From Gaiella sp. (GTDB lineage Bacteria; Actinomycetota; Thermoleophilia; Gaiellales; Gaiellaceae), in assembly GCA_027493885.1 (NCBI GenBank), contig JAOSJZ010000001.1, positions 310,001 through 374,000 of the forward strand: 64,000 nucleotides of DNA, written 5' to 3'. Of this stretch, positions 7,305 through 14,961 are shown piece by piece. The notes under the pieces were generated by a model. The model did not search any database and was not told where the DNA came from. It saw only the letters and a list, made by a program, of their open reading frames with translations. Made by a program: the position numbers and the translations under genes. Position 1 is the first letter of the stretch, and the number at the start of each line of letters is the position of its first letter.

Positions 7305-8626
7305 GGACCGTTCGGGCGGTGTGCGTCGTGGCCGCCCTGGCGGCTGGATGCGCCGCCCTCCCAGGCGCGGCGGCAGCGCTCGACCCGCCCGTCGCAAGCT
7401 GTAACGGCGGCGGCTGCGGCGGTTGGTTCAGGTCGGCAGTCGCCGTCGCGTGGTCATACAACTCGAGTGGAGTCACGGGCACAACCGGTTGCGGGGCGGC
7501 GAGCGTCTCGGACGACACCGGCGGCGCGACCTTCACGTGCACCGTCAACTACGGCGGCTCGTTCGTCGGCAGCAGCGTCACGGTTCGCAAGGACTCCACG
7601 CCGCCCGGAGTCACCGGCTCGGCGGCACGGGGACCCGACTCGAACGGCTGGTACACGAGCCCCGTCTCGTTCGGCTTCAAGGGGGAGGACGGCGCCTCCG
7701 GGGTCGCGTCGTGCACGTCCGGCACCTACGGCGGGCCCGACAGCGGCTCCGCGGCCGCCACCGGGTCGTGCACGGACAACGCCGGCAACACGGGGTCGGC
7801 CACGCTCACGTTCAAGTACGACGCGACACCGCCGACCGTCGTCGGCGTTCCCTCGCGTCAGCCGGACGCAAACGGATGGTACAACCACCCGGTCGACGTC
7901 ACCTTCCGGGGCAACGACGGGGGCTCCGGGGTCATCGAGTGCTCGCCGGCGGTGCGCTACGCGGGCCCGGATGCGAGCCCGGCCAAGCTCGTCGGGCAGT
8001 GCCGGGACGCCGCCGGGCACCTGAGCGCGCCGACGACGGTCGATCTCCGCTACGACGCGTCCCCGCCCGCACGCCCGAACGTCACCTGGGTGCACCGAGG
8101 ACGCTCGATCGCGCTCTCGTGGACGCGGGGCAAGGACGTCGTGCGGGCGAAGGTCGTCCGGGCACCGGGACCGAAGCGTGCGAAGCCGGGCATTGTCTAC
8201 CAGGGCAAGGCCCGGAGGCTCGTCGATAGGAGGATCCGGCCGGGCACGCGGTACTGGTACCAGGTCGTGCTGATCGACCGGGCCGGAAACGAGGCAGCGA
8301 AGACGATCGGCCTGCGGCCCGCGACCGGCATCTACGTACCGGCCGAGGGCTCGATCGTCGGCAAGCCCCCGCTCGTCCAGTGGTCGCCCGTCGCGAAGGC
8401 ACGGTTCTACAACCTCCAGCTCTGGCGCGGGAACCTGAAGCTCCTGACCACATGGGTGACACACCCGAGGGTGGCGCTGCGGGGACAGTGGTCGTTCAGG
8501 GGGCAGCGGCACTCGCTGGCGAACGGCTCGTACCGGCTCTACGTCTGGCCCGCGTTCGGGACACGGCGCAACCCGCGCTACGGGAAGCTCCTCGACCAGG
8601 TCTCGTTCGTCGTCAGGCTGCAGTGA
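7301..8626 (+). CDS. Secreted protein with Ig-like modules and a fibronectin-like domain
   Basis: About 441 residues from GTG 7301, with a signal peptide (VCVVAALAAGCAALPGAAAA). Then come repeats with the pattern TPP-x-V-x-G, PD-x-NGWY, PV-x-F-x-G-D-G-x-SGV-x-C, GPD and C-x-D-x-AGN at about residues 80-165 and 165-250. Each has paired cysteines. These Ig/bacterial-adhesion-like modules are common in secreted proteins of this class. Residues ~255-340 resemble a fibronectin type III fold (SIALSWTRG, TRYWYQVVLIDRAGNEA). The C-terminal ~90 residues (FYNLQLWRGN, YRLYVWPAF) are another beta domain. A surface-binding role is inferred. It is probably translationally coupled to the preceding gene. Confidence 0.75.
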   Translation: MRTVRAVCVVAALAAGCAALPGAAAALDPPVASCNGGGCGGWFRSAVAVAWSYNSSGVTGTTGCGAASVSDDTGGATFTCTVNYGGSFVGSSVTVRKDSTPPGVTGSAARGPDSNGWYTSPVSFGFKGEDGASGVASCTSGTYGGPDSGSAAATGSCTDNAGNTGSATLTFKYDATPPTVVGVPSRQPDANGWYNHPVDVTFRGNDGGSGVIECSPAVRYAGPDASPAKLVGQCRDAAGHLSAPTTVDLRYDASPPARPNVTWVHRGRSIALSWTRGKDVVRAKVVRAPGPKRAKPGIVYQGKARRLVDRRIRPGTRYWYQVVLIDRAGNEAAKTIGLRPATGIYVPAEGSIVGKPPLVQWSPVAKARFYNLQLWRGNLKLLTTWVTHPRVALRGQWSFRGQRHSLANGSYRLYVWPAFGTRRNPRYGKLLDQVSFVVRLQ

Positions 8627-8738
8627 GCGCCGCCCGCACGGCCGTGGCCGGGCGGGACGCGTGTGGGCGAATCGTCACAGAGTCGCCACAAAGGACATCT
8701 GGCGTGGTGGTCGCAGGCGCTCTAGCCTCGTTCGGACG

Positions 8739-9416
8739 ATGACTCCGAACGCCGTTCTCCTCGCCGAGCACGAGCCCGGGTCGAGGGAGTACCTCGAGCG
8801 GCAGCTTCGCGACGACGGGTTCACCGTGTTCGGGGCGGCCTGGACCGCGCGGGCGCTCGACCTCGCCGAGAGCGTCTCGCCCGACCTCGTCATCGCCGGC
8901 GAGCCCGATCTGTGTCGCAGGCTCCGGGCGGGAGAGCCTGGGCGACGCTGGAATCGGAACGTGCCGGTGATCGTCCTCACCGAGCCCGGCGCCGACCCTG
9001 CCGTGCGCGTCCGCGCGCTCGAGAGCGGGGCGGACGACGTCGTTCCGCGCGACGTGTACCTCGAGCTGCTCGCGCGCGTCAGGGCGCTGCTGCGGCGCGC
9101 CCTGCTCGGGCAGGCCGACGTCGTCGAGGCCGGGCCGCTCGTCGTCGACCACCGCGCGCGTCAGGTGCGCGTCGGGGGAGGCGGCCGTGCGCCTCGCGGG
9201 GCGCGAGTTCGAGCTCGCGGCGAAGCTCGCGAGCGACCCGCGGCGCGTCTTCACGAAGGCGGAGCTCCTCCGCGACGTCTGGGGATCCGCGCCGCCGGGA
9301 TCCGTACCCGTACCGTCGACTCGCACGCTTCACGTCTGCGCCGGAAGCTCGAGGCGGCAGGCGCCCGCGACGTCGTCGTGAACGAGTGGGGCGTCGGCTA
9401 TCGGCTGTTGCTGTGA
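8739..9416 (+). CDS. OmpR/PhoB-type response regulator with atypical receiver, frame interrupted twice
   Basis: ATG 8739 follows a TAGCCT -10 by 10 nt. Residues ~1-115 are a receiver fold (VPVIVLTEPGA, ALESGADDVVPRD, ELLARVRALLRR), but the usual phospho-aspartate strand reads PDLVIAGEP (no Asp), the acidic pocket is AEHE and the conserved Lys is Arg. The winged-helix part is split. An extra G in 9174-9178 moves the frame to LAGREFELAAKLASDPRRVF and TKAELLRDVWG, and a missing base near 9286 returns it to RTRTVDSHASRLRRKLEAAG and VVVNEWGVGYRLLL. Corrected, it is a normal ~225-residue regulator. No partner kinase is adjacent. Confidence 0.7.
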   Translation: MTPNAVLLAEHEPGSREYLERQLRDDGFTVFGAAWTARALDLAESVSPDLVIAGEPDLCRRLRAGEPGRRWNRNVPVIVLTEPGADPAVRVRALESGADDVVPRDVYLELLARVRALLRRALLGQADVVEAGPLVVDHRARQVRVGGGGRAPRGARVRARGEARERPAARLHEGGAPPRRLGIRAAGIRTRTVDSHASRLRRKLEAAGARDVVVNEWGVGYRLLL

Positions 9417-9446
9417 CGTGGTGTCCGGCTCGAGTCGGGCACCGGG

Positions 9447-10007
9447 CTAGAGGATCGCGCCTTCGAGCCGCAGGAGGCGCTCCTTGCGCGGGAGGCCGCC
9501 GCCGTAGCCGACGAGCTCGCCCGACGTACCGACGATGCGGTGGCAGGGGAGGACGATCGGGATGCGGTTGCGGTTCATGACCGTGCCGACCGCGCGCGAG
9601 GCACGCGGGTTCCCGGCGCGCTCGGCAAGCTCGCCGTACGTGGCCGTCTGCCCGTAGGGGACCTTCGCGAGCTCGCCCAGGACGCGGAGCGTGAACGCGG
9701 GCAGCCCGCGGAGGTCGAGCTCGAGGTCGAACGCGGTCCTGCGCCCGGCGAAGTAGGCGTCGAGCTCGCGCCGAGTCTCGTCGAGTGCGCGGGGCGACCG
9801 GAGCACGCGCGGTCCCGCGAGGCGCGCGAGGAGCTCGAGCTCGCGCTCCGGCTCGGGATCGAAGGAGATGCGGGCAAGGCCGTGGTCGGTGACGGCGGCG
9901 AGCAGCGGGCCGAGCTCGCTCTCGATCACGTCGTAGGCGGTGTCGAGGAGCCCCGCGCGCGCCGCCGCGTCGCGGAACTGCCGGTCGAGACGAGTCGGGA
10001 CGGTCAC
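9447..10007 (-). CDS. ogt: Methylated-DNA-protein cysteine methyltransferase
   Basis: 186 residues from GTG 10007. The C-terminal domain carries the active site PCHRIV (acceptor Cys about residue 155), preceded by PYGQTATYGELAERAG and NPRASRAVG and followed by the GYGGGLPRKERLL segment, all diagnostic of O6-alkylguanine transferases. The enzyme moves the alkyl group from O6-methylguanine to its own cysteine and is consumed. The start overlaps the stop of the upstream ECF sigma gene as GTGA, so the two are translationally coupled. This is a sigma factor/Ogt operon, which suggests but does not prove that the sigma responds to DNA or alkylation stress. Confidence 0.93.
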   Translation of the reverse strand: MTVPTRLDRQFRDAAARAGLLDTAYDVIESELGPLLAAVTDHGLARISFDPEPERELELLARLAGPRVLRSPRALDETRRELDAYFAGRRTAFDLELDLRGLPAFTLRVLGELAKVPYGQTATYGELAERAGNPRASRAVGTVMNRNRIPIVLPCHRIVGTSGELVGYGGGLPRKERLLRLEGAIL

Positions 10008-10471
10008 GCGATCCTCCTTCGCAGGCGACGGACGCCGGAGGAGGCCGCCTGGCGGGCAGCGTCCTCGCTCGAGCCCAGCGCGGCCGCGATCTGGTCGTAG
10101 TCGAGGTCGTAGCCGTAGCGGAGCACCACGGCCGCGCGCTCCTTCGGCGGCAGGGTGTCCGTGAGAAACGCGAGCTCCTCGTACGCCGGGCGGCCGTCCG
10201 TATGAGGCACGTCGGGAAGCTGGCCGGTCGGCTCGCCCGCGCGCCGGCGTGCGTCGATCGCGACACGCGAGGCGATGGTGAGGACCCACGCGCGGAGGTG
10301 CGCGCCGTGCTCGAGCCGGCCGTACGCGCGCAGCGCCCGAAGGAACGTCTCCTGGAAGGCGTCGTCGGCCCGCTCGCGGCCGAGGCGCCGGCGGAGCATG
10401 CCGAGGACCTCGCCCGCGTGCTCGGCGTAGAACGTCTCGAAAGGAGGGATCGCTGCCACCGCGGTCATCAT
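10004..10471 (-). CDS. ECF-type (sigma-70 family) RNA polymerase sigma factor
   Basis: 155 residues starting at the tandem ATG pair 10471/10468. Region 2 is ERADDAFQETFLRALRAYGR plus HLRAWVLTIASRVAIDARRR. Region 4 is LPPKERAAVVLRYGYDLDYD and QIAAALGSSEDAARQAASSG followed by VRRLRRR. There is no recognisable extra regulatory domain and no anti-sigma gene next to it. Its stop overlaps the ogt start. The upstream extension in the same frame is Arg/Pro-rich and non-coding in character, supporting this start. It is divergent from the PfkB-family gene, with 56 bp between starts. Confidence 0.87.
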   Translation of the reverse strand: MMTAVAAIPPFETFYAEHAGEVLGMLRRRLGRERADDAFQETFLRALRAYGRLEHGAHLRAWVLTIASRVAIDARRRAGEPTGQLPDVPHTDGRPAYEELAFLTDTLPPKERAAVVLRYGYDLDYDQIAAALGSSEDAARQAASSGVRRLRRRIA

Positions 10472-10527
10472 CGTCTGAAACCCTGGCGCCCGTGTCGCTG
10501 TGAGACGGAGTGGTGCACACTTCGACG

Positions 10528-11346
10528 ATGCGGGTCGCCGTCGTCGGGCACGTGGAGTGGATCCGGTTCGCGCGTGTCGACCGGATTCCGGGTGCCGGGC
10601 AGATCGCGCATTCGTTCGAGGACTGGGAGCAGGCGGGCGGGGGCGGCGGGGTCGCCGCGGTGCAGCTCGCCCTGCTCGCGGACGAGGCACACCTGTTCAC
10701 GATGCTGGGCAACGACGAGCTCGGCCTCCGTGCGCGGAGCGAGCTCGCGGATCGCGGGGTCGTCGTGCACGCCGTGAGCGCCGAGCGGCCGCAGCGCTGG
10801 GCGTTCACGCAGGTCGACGACAACGGCGAGCGGACGATCACGACCGTCGGGCCGAAGCTGCGCCCGCGGGGCCACGACGAGTCGCTGCCGTGGCACGAGC
10901 TCGCCGCGATGGACGCCGTGTTCTTCGTCGCCGGTGACGTCGACGCGCTCGTCCACGCCCGCCGCGCGCGGGTGCTGACGGCGACGTCGCGCGAGCTCGA
11001 GGTGCTCGTCCGCGGCGGCGTCGAGCTGGACGCGCTGATCGGCAGCGGGGAGGACGACGCCGAGCGATACCGCCCGGGGGAGCTCGATCCGCCGCCGAGG
11101 CTCGTCGTCTCGACGTCGGGCGCGCTCGGCGGGTGGGCGCGGCCGGGCGGGCCCTACTCGGCGGTCGAGCCGCCCGGGGAGGTGATCGACGCCTACGGCG
11201 CGGGGGACAGCTTCGCCGCAGGGCTCACGTTCGCGCTCGCCGCCGGCCTCGACGGCTCGGACGCCCTCGGGTTCGCAGCACGCTGCGGCGCCGGCGCCCT
11301 CACGGGGCGCGGCGTCGCGCCCCGGCACGTCGCCGTCCACGGCTGA
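10528..11346 (+). CDS. PfkB-family carbohydrate/nucleoside kinase
   Basis: 272 residues. The N-terminal strand VAVVGHVEWIRFARVDRIP, the Gly-rich AGGGGGVAAVQLALL (substrate-lid region) and the C-terminal signature VIDAYGAGDSFAAGLTFALA place it in the ribokinase/PfkB family, with the Asp of GAGDS as catalytic base. It phosphorylates a sugar or nucleoside hydroxyl with ATP. The substrate is not predictable. ATG 10528 is preferred to GTG 10510 because the beta strand starts there and a CACACT -10-like hexamer lies 6 nt upstream, matching the leaderless starts elsewhere. The following 197 bp hold G/C-rich inverted repeats and then the mraZ promoter. Confidence 0.85.
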   Translation: MRVAVVGHVEWIRFARVDRIPGAGQIAHSFEDWEQAGGGGGVAAVQLALLADEAHLFTMLGNDELGLRARSELADRGVVVHAVSAERPQRWAFTQVDDNGERTITTVGPKLRPRGHDESLPWHELAAMDAVFFVAGDVDALVHARRARVLTATSRELEVLVRGGVELDALIGSGEDDAERYRPGELDPPPRLVVSTSGALGGWARPGGPYSAVEPPGEVIDAYGAGDSFAAGLTFALAAGLDGSDALGFAARCGAGALTGRGVAPRHVAVHG

Positions 11347-11469
11347 GACCGCGACGCGAGCGGACCGCCGGCGGGCCGGGCCGGCCACGCCCGGCGATCT
11401 GCGAGGCAGAGGGCACGCACGGTCGTCCGTGAGCCCCCGCGCCGGGACGGTCGTCAGGGCCGGAAAGCC

Positions 11470-11509
11470 TTGACAGTGGGAAAATGTGGCGTAAAGTGGG
11501 GGATCGTGG
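11470..11509 (+). promoter_or_regulatory. mraZ promoter overlapping four MraZ boxes
   Basis: TTGACA at 11470-11475, 16-bp spacer, TAAAGT at 11492-11497. Four direct GTGG repeats begin at 11476, 11486, 11496 and 11506, exactly 10 bp apart, covering the spacer, the -10 and the transcription start. MraZ is known to bind tandem TGGG/GTGG repeats on one face of the helix, so this is the expected autoregulatory operator for the whole cluster. Confidence 0.8.
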
Positions 11510-11543
11510 AGATCACGAAGGGGATCGGCCACGCGCGCAGGCG

Positions 11544-11978
11544 ATGTTCATCGGGACCTACGAGCACACGATCGACGAGAAGAGCCGGCTCACGCTGCCC
11601 CGGCGCTTCCGCGACGCGTTCGCCGCGGGCGTCGTGCTCACGCGTGGGCTCGACCGCAACGTCGCCGTCTATCCGCGGGAGACGTGGAAGGTGAGCGTCG
11701 AGGACCGCATCTCGGCGCTCGACCCGCTCTCACGGGAGGCGCGGGAGCTCCGCACCTTCTTCTTCTCGGGGGCGGCCGAGGCGGACCTCGACTCGCAGGG
11801 GCGGATCCTCGTCCCGGCCGTCCTCACGCGCCATGCCGGGCTCGACCATGACGTCGTCGTCGCCGGGAACTACGACCACCTCCAGCTCTGGAGCCCAGCC
11901 GCCTGGGAGCAGCACCTGCACGCCGTCGAAGGGAGCGCCGAACATGCTGCCGAACGTCTTGCCGCACGCGGAATCTGA
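11544..11978 (+). CDS. mraZ: Transcriptional regulator MraZ
   Basis: 144 residues with the two SpoVT/AbrB-like repeats: MFIGTYEHTIDEKSRLTLPR, then FRDAF at the N-terminus, and ADLDSQGRILVPAVLTRHAG in the second half. The DxKxR and DxxGR motifs are intact. MraZ is a DNA-binding ring protein that represses its own operon through repeats upstream, which are visible at 11476-11509. ATG 11544 gives the canonical MF[IM]G start. The in-frame extension upstream lacks family similarity. It overlaps rsmH by 35 bp and is the first gene of the division/cell-wall cluster. Confidence 0.95.
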   Translation: MFIGTYEHTIDEKSRLTLPRRFRDAFAAGVVLTRGLDRNVAVYPRETWKVSVEDRISALDPLSREARELRTFFFSGAAEADLDSQGRILVPAVLTRHAGLDHDVVVAGNYDHLQLWSPAAWEQHLHAVEGSAEHAAERLAARGI

Positions 11979-12900
11979 CCACGTCCCCGTCCTCGCCGAC
12001 GAGGTGCGCGAGCTCCTCGCCGTACGGCCGGGGGAGACCGTCGTCGACGCGACGTTCGGTGCCGGAGGGCACGCGCGGATCCTCGCCCAGGACCTCGCCG
12101 GCCGGGGGAAGCTCGTCGCGATCGACCGCGATCCCGGTGCGAAGCGCTACTTCGACCGGTTCAAGGCGGCGGCCGGAGTCGACGTCCGCTTTCTGCGCGG
12201 CGACTTCGCCGTCGTCCTCGCGCAGCTCGCCGCGAACGGCGTCGAGGCGGACGCGATCCTGCTCGACCTCGGCATCTCGTCGATGCAGGTCGACCGGCCC
12301 GAGCGCGGCTTCTCGTACGCGACCAACGCGCCGCTCGACATGCGGATGGACCCCTCCTCGGAGACGACGGCCGCCGCGATCGTGAACACGTGGGACGAGC
12401 GCGATCTCGTGACGATCTTCAGACGCTACGGCGAGGAGCGTTACGCGAGACCCATCGCCCGGGCGATCGTACGGCGTCGCGGCGAGCGTCCCTTCGCCGG
12501 CACGGGCGAGCTCGTCGACGTCGTCAAGCTCGCGATTCCGACGCCGGCCCGGTTCGGCGAGGGCCATCCCGCCAAGCGCGTCTTCCAGGCGCTCCGGATC
12601 GCCGTCAACGACGAGCTCGGACAGCTCGAGGCGGCGCTGCCGGCGGCGCTCGAGATGCTCCGCCCCGGCGGCCGCCTGGCCGTCATCTCGTTCCACTCGC
12701 TCGAGGACCGGATCGTGAAGCGCTTCCTTGCCGAGCAGGCGAAGGGCTGCACGTGCCCGCCCGACTTCCCGGTCTGCGTCTGCGGCAAGGAGCCGACGCT
12801 ACGGCCTCTGACGCGGAAGCCCGTGCGGCCGGCGGGCCACGAGCTCGACCTCAACCCGCGCGCCGCGTCGGCCCGGCTGCGGGCGGCGGTGAAGGCCTGA
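11944..12900 (+). CDS. rsmH: 16S rRNA m4C1402 N4-methyltransferase RsmH (MraW)
   Basis: 318 residues beginning near HVPVLADEVRELL, the family's N-terminal motif. SAM binding is shown by VVDATFGAGGHARILA and LVAIDRDPGA. ILLDLGISSMQVD, RGFSY and PLDMRMD follow, then the C-terminal RPGGRLAVISFHSLEDRIVK. The CxC-rich insert (CTCPPDFPVCVCG) is common in actinobacterial members. It methylates N4 of C1402 in 16S rRNA. The start lies inside the end of mraZ and its stop overlaps the ftsL start (TGATG). Confidence 0.95.
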   Translation: MLPNVLPHAESDHVPVLADEVRELLAVRPGETVVDATFGAGGHARILAQDLAGRGKLVAIDRDPGAKRYFDRFKAAAGVDVRFLRGDFAVVLAQLAANGVEADAILLDLGISSMQVDRPERGFSYATNAPLDMRMDPSSETTAAAIVNTWDERDLVTIFRRYGEERYARPIARAIVRRRGERPFAGTGELVDVVKLAIPTPARFGEGHPAKRVFQALRIAVNDELGQLEAALPAALEMLRPGGRLAVISFHSLEDRIVKRFLAEQAKGCTCPPDFPVCVCGKEPTLRPLTRKPVRPAGHELDLNPRAASARLRAAVKA

Positions 12901-13223
12901 TGTCGACGCTCGCCCAGCCGCTCGCACGGCGCGCGCGCGCACGCGTCGGCAATGGGCCCTTCACCGGCGGAGTGCTCTGGATCGTCCTGGTTGCCGTGCT
13001 CCTCGCCGGCGTCGTCGCGATCAACGTCCTCGTGCTGCGGCTGAACGTCCAGCTCGACGACCTACGGCACGACCGTGCCGAGTTGAAGGCCGAGATCGCC
13101 TCGACCCGTGCCCAGCTGTCGAGCGCGTCGGCGAACGCGCGCATCGAGACCGAGGCGGCGACGAAGCTCGGGCTCGTCGAGGCCGACCCCAACGCCACCA
13201 CCTATCTCAGGCTCGACCGGTGA
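12900..13223 (+). CDS. ftsL: Septum-formation initiator / FtsL-like protein
   Basis: 107 residues. A basic cytoplasmic N-terminus (ARRARARVGN) is followed by one membrane helix at ~26-48 (GVLWIVLVAVLLAGVVAINV) and a short coiled coil (LNVQLDDLRHDRAELKAEIA). That is the FtsL/DivIC bitopic layout, with a leucine-zipper-like periplasmic part that pairs with FtsB/FtsQ in the divisome. Identification rests mainly on layout and on position between rsmH and ftsI. The ATG overlaps the rsmH stop and the TGA overlaps the GTG of ftsI. Confidence 0.8.
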   Translation: MSTLAQPLARRARARVGNGPFTGGVLWIVLVAVLLAGVVAINVLVLRLNVQLDDLRHDRAELKAEIASTRAQLSSASANARIETEAATKLGLVEADPNATTYLRLDR

Positions 13224-14929
13224 GAGCGGACCGTCGGGCGAACACCCGGATCCGCGTCCTCGTGCTCGCCTTCGGCGTCCTCTTCGCCGGCACGCTCGTC
13301 CGGGCCGCCTGGATCCAGGTCGTCGACGGCTCCGCCTACGCGGCGATGGCGTCGAAGCAGCAGCGCGAGACGATCGAGATTCCGGCCGGCCGGGGACGAT
13401 CTACGACCGTACGGGGGAGCCGCTCGCGATCGGCGAGCAGGCGACGACGGTGTACGCCGACCCGCGTCACATCGTCTCGCCGAAGAAGGCGGCGGTCGCC
13501 GCCGGCCGTACCCTCGGCATCGACCCGAACGCGGTCTTCCCGGGGCTGGCCAACCCGAACAAGCGGTTCGTGTACGTCGAGCGCAAGGCAGACCCCGCCA
13601 AGGCGAAGGCACTGCAGCGGCTCGGGATCGCCGGCTTCGGGTTCTATCCCGAGGAGCGGCGGACGTATCCGCAGGGGCGGGTCGCCGCGCAGCTCCTCGG
13701 CTTCGCGGGAATGGACAACCGGGGGCTCGACGGCCTCGAGCGCTCGCTCGACACGAAGCTCGCCGGCCGCTCGGGGTACGAGATCGTCGTCCGCGATCCG
13801 GCCGGACAGGCGATCGACGTCGTCACGTCGCGCAAGGAGCGCCCGGGGAAGAGCGTCGTGCTGACCCTCGACCACCAGCTGCAGGCGACGGCCGAGCGGC
13901 TCCTGGTCACGGCGGTACGGCGGTGGAGCGCGAACGGCGCGACGGCGATCGTCATGGACCCGCGCACGGGAGGCATCCTCGCGATGGCGAACGCGCCCAC
14001 GTTCGACGCGAACGGCTTCACGAAGGCACCGCCCGCAGAGCGGCGGAACCGGGCCGTGACCGACCTCTACGAGCCGGGCTCGACGTTCAAGATCGTCACG
14101 ATCGCAGGTGCGCTCGAGGACAACCTCGTCACTCCCGAGACGTCGTTCACGCTCGCGCCCACGATCAGGGTCGCGGACCGGGTCATCCACGAGTCGCACA
14201 CCCGCCCGACCGAGCGCATGTCGGTGCGGCAGATCCTCGCCGAGTCGTCCAACGTCGGAACGATCACGATCGCCAAGGACAGGCTCGGTGGGCCGGAGCT
14301 CGCGCGCTGGATCTCCCGCTTCGGCTTCGGCAAGACGACGGGGTCCGACCTGCCGGGCGAGAGCCCCGGGATTGTGCTCCCGTACGACCGCTGGTCGGGC
14401 TCGACGATCGGCACCGTGCCGATCGGCCAGGGGATCGCGGTGACGCCGCTCCAGATGGTGAGCGCGTACGCCGCGATCGGGAACGGCGGCGTGATGCCGC
14501 CTGCGCACGTGACCTCGAAGATCGGCGGCAAGAAGGTACGCCACGGCAAGGGCCGGCGGATCGTCTCGAAGTACACGGCCGACCGCATGACCGCGATGTT
14601 CCGCGACGTGGTGCTGGAGGGAACGGGCACCGAAGCCGCGATCCCCGGTTACACCGTCGCCGGGAAGACCGGCACCGCGAACAAGGCTGAGAACGGCCGC
14701 TACGTCTCCAAGTACGTGGCCTCGTTCGTGGGGCTCGTCCCGGCTCGCAAGCCACGTCTCGCGATCCTCGTCATGGTCGACGAGCCCCATGGCCAGATCT
14801 GGGGCGGTGTCGTCGCGGCGCCGATCTTCCGTGACCTCGCTCGGTTCGCGCTCCAGTACCTCGAGGTGCCGCCCGACGCGCCCGGAGGCGAAGAGCTCGT
14901 CGTCGCTGGTGGCGGCGGCCCTTCCGTAG
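13220..14929 (+). CDS. ftsI: Penicillin-binding protein, FtsI type (division transpeptidase), frame interrupted
   Basis: GTG 13220 begins a cytoplasmic tail and membrane helix (IRVLVLAFGVLFAGTLVRAA). The frame breaks at the GGGG run 13392-13395. One more G restores IEIPAGRGTIYDRTGEPLAI. After that come the dimerisation domain and the transpeptidase domain with S-x-x-K in YEPGSTFKIVTIAGALED (catalytic Ser), the SxN motif ESSNVGT and the KTGTA box GKTGTANKAENG. It cross-links septal peptidoglycan. The C-terminus is uncertain. The main frame runs without stop into murE, while a one-base shift after ~14885 ends at TAG 14927 with an Ala/Ser tail, and I annotate to there. Confidence 0.88.
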
Positions 14930-14948
14930 GCGTCCGTTCCGGCATCCC

Positions 14949-14954
14949 TAGAAT
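14949..14954 (+). promoter_or_regulatory. -10 element for a leaderless murE transcript
   Basis: TAGAAT followed by CGCCCCG (7 nt) and ATG of murE. The same TAnnnT plus 6-8 nt arrangement recurs before many genes in the window. Confidence 0.55.
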
Positions 14955-14961
14955 CGCCCCG

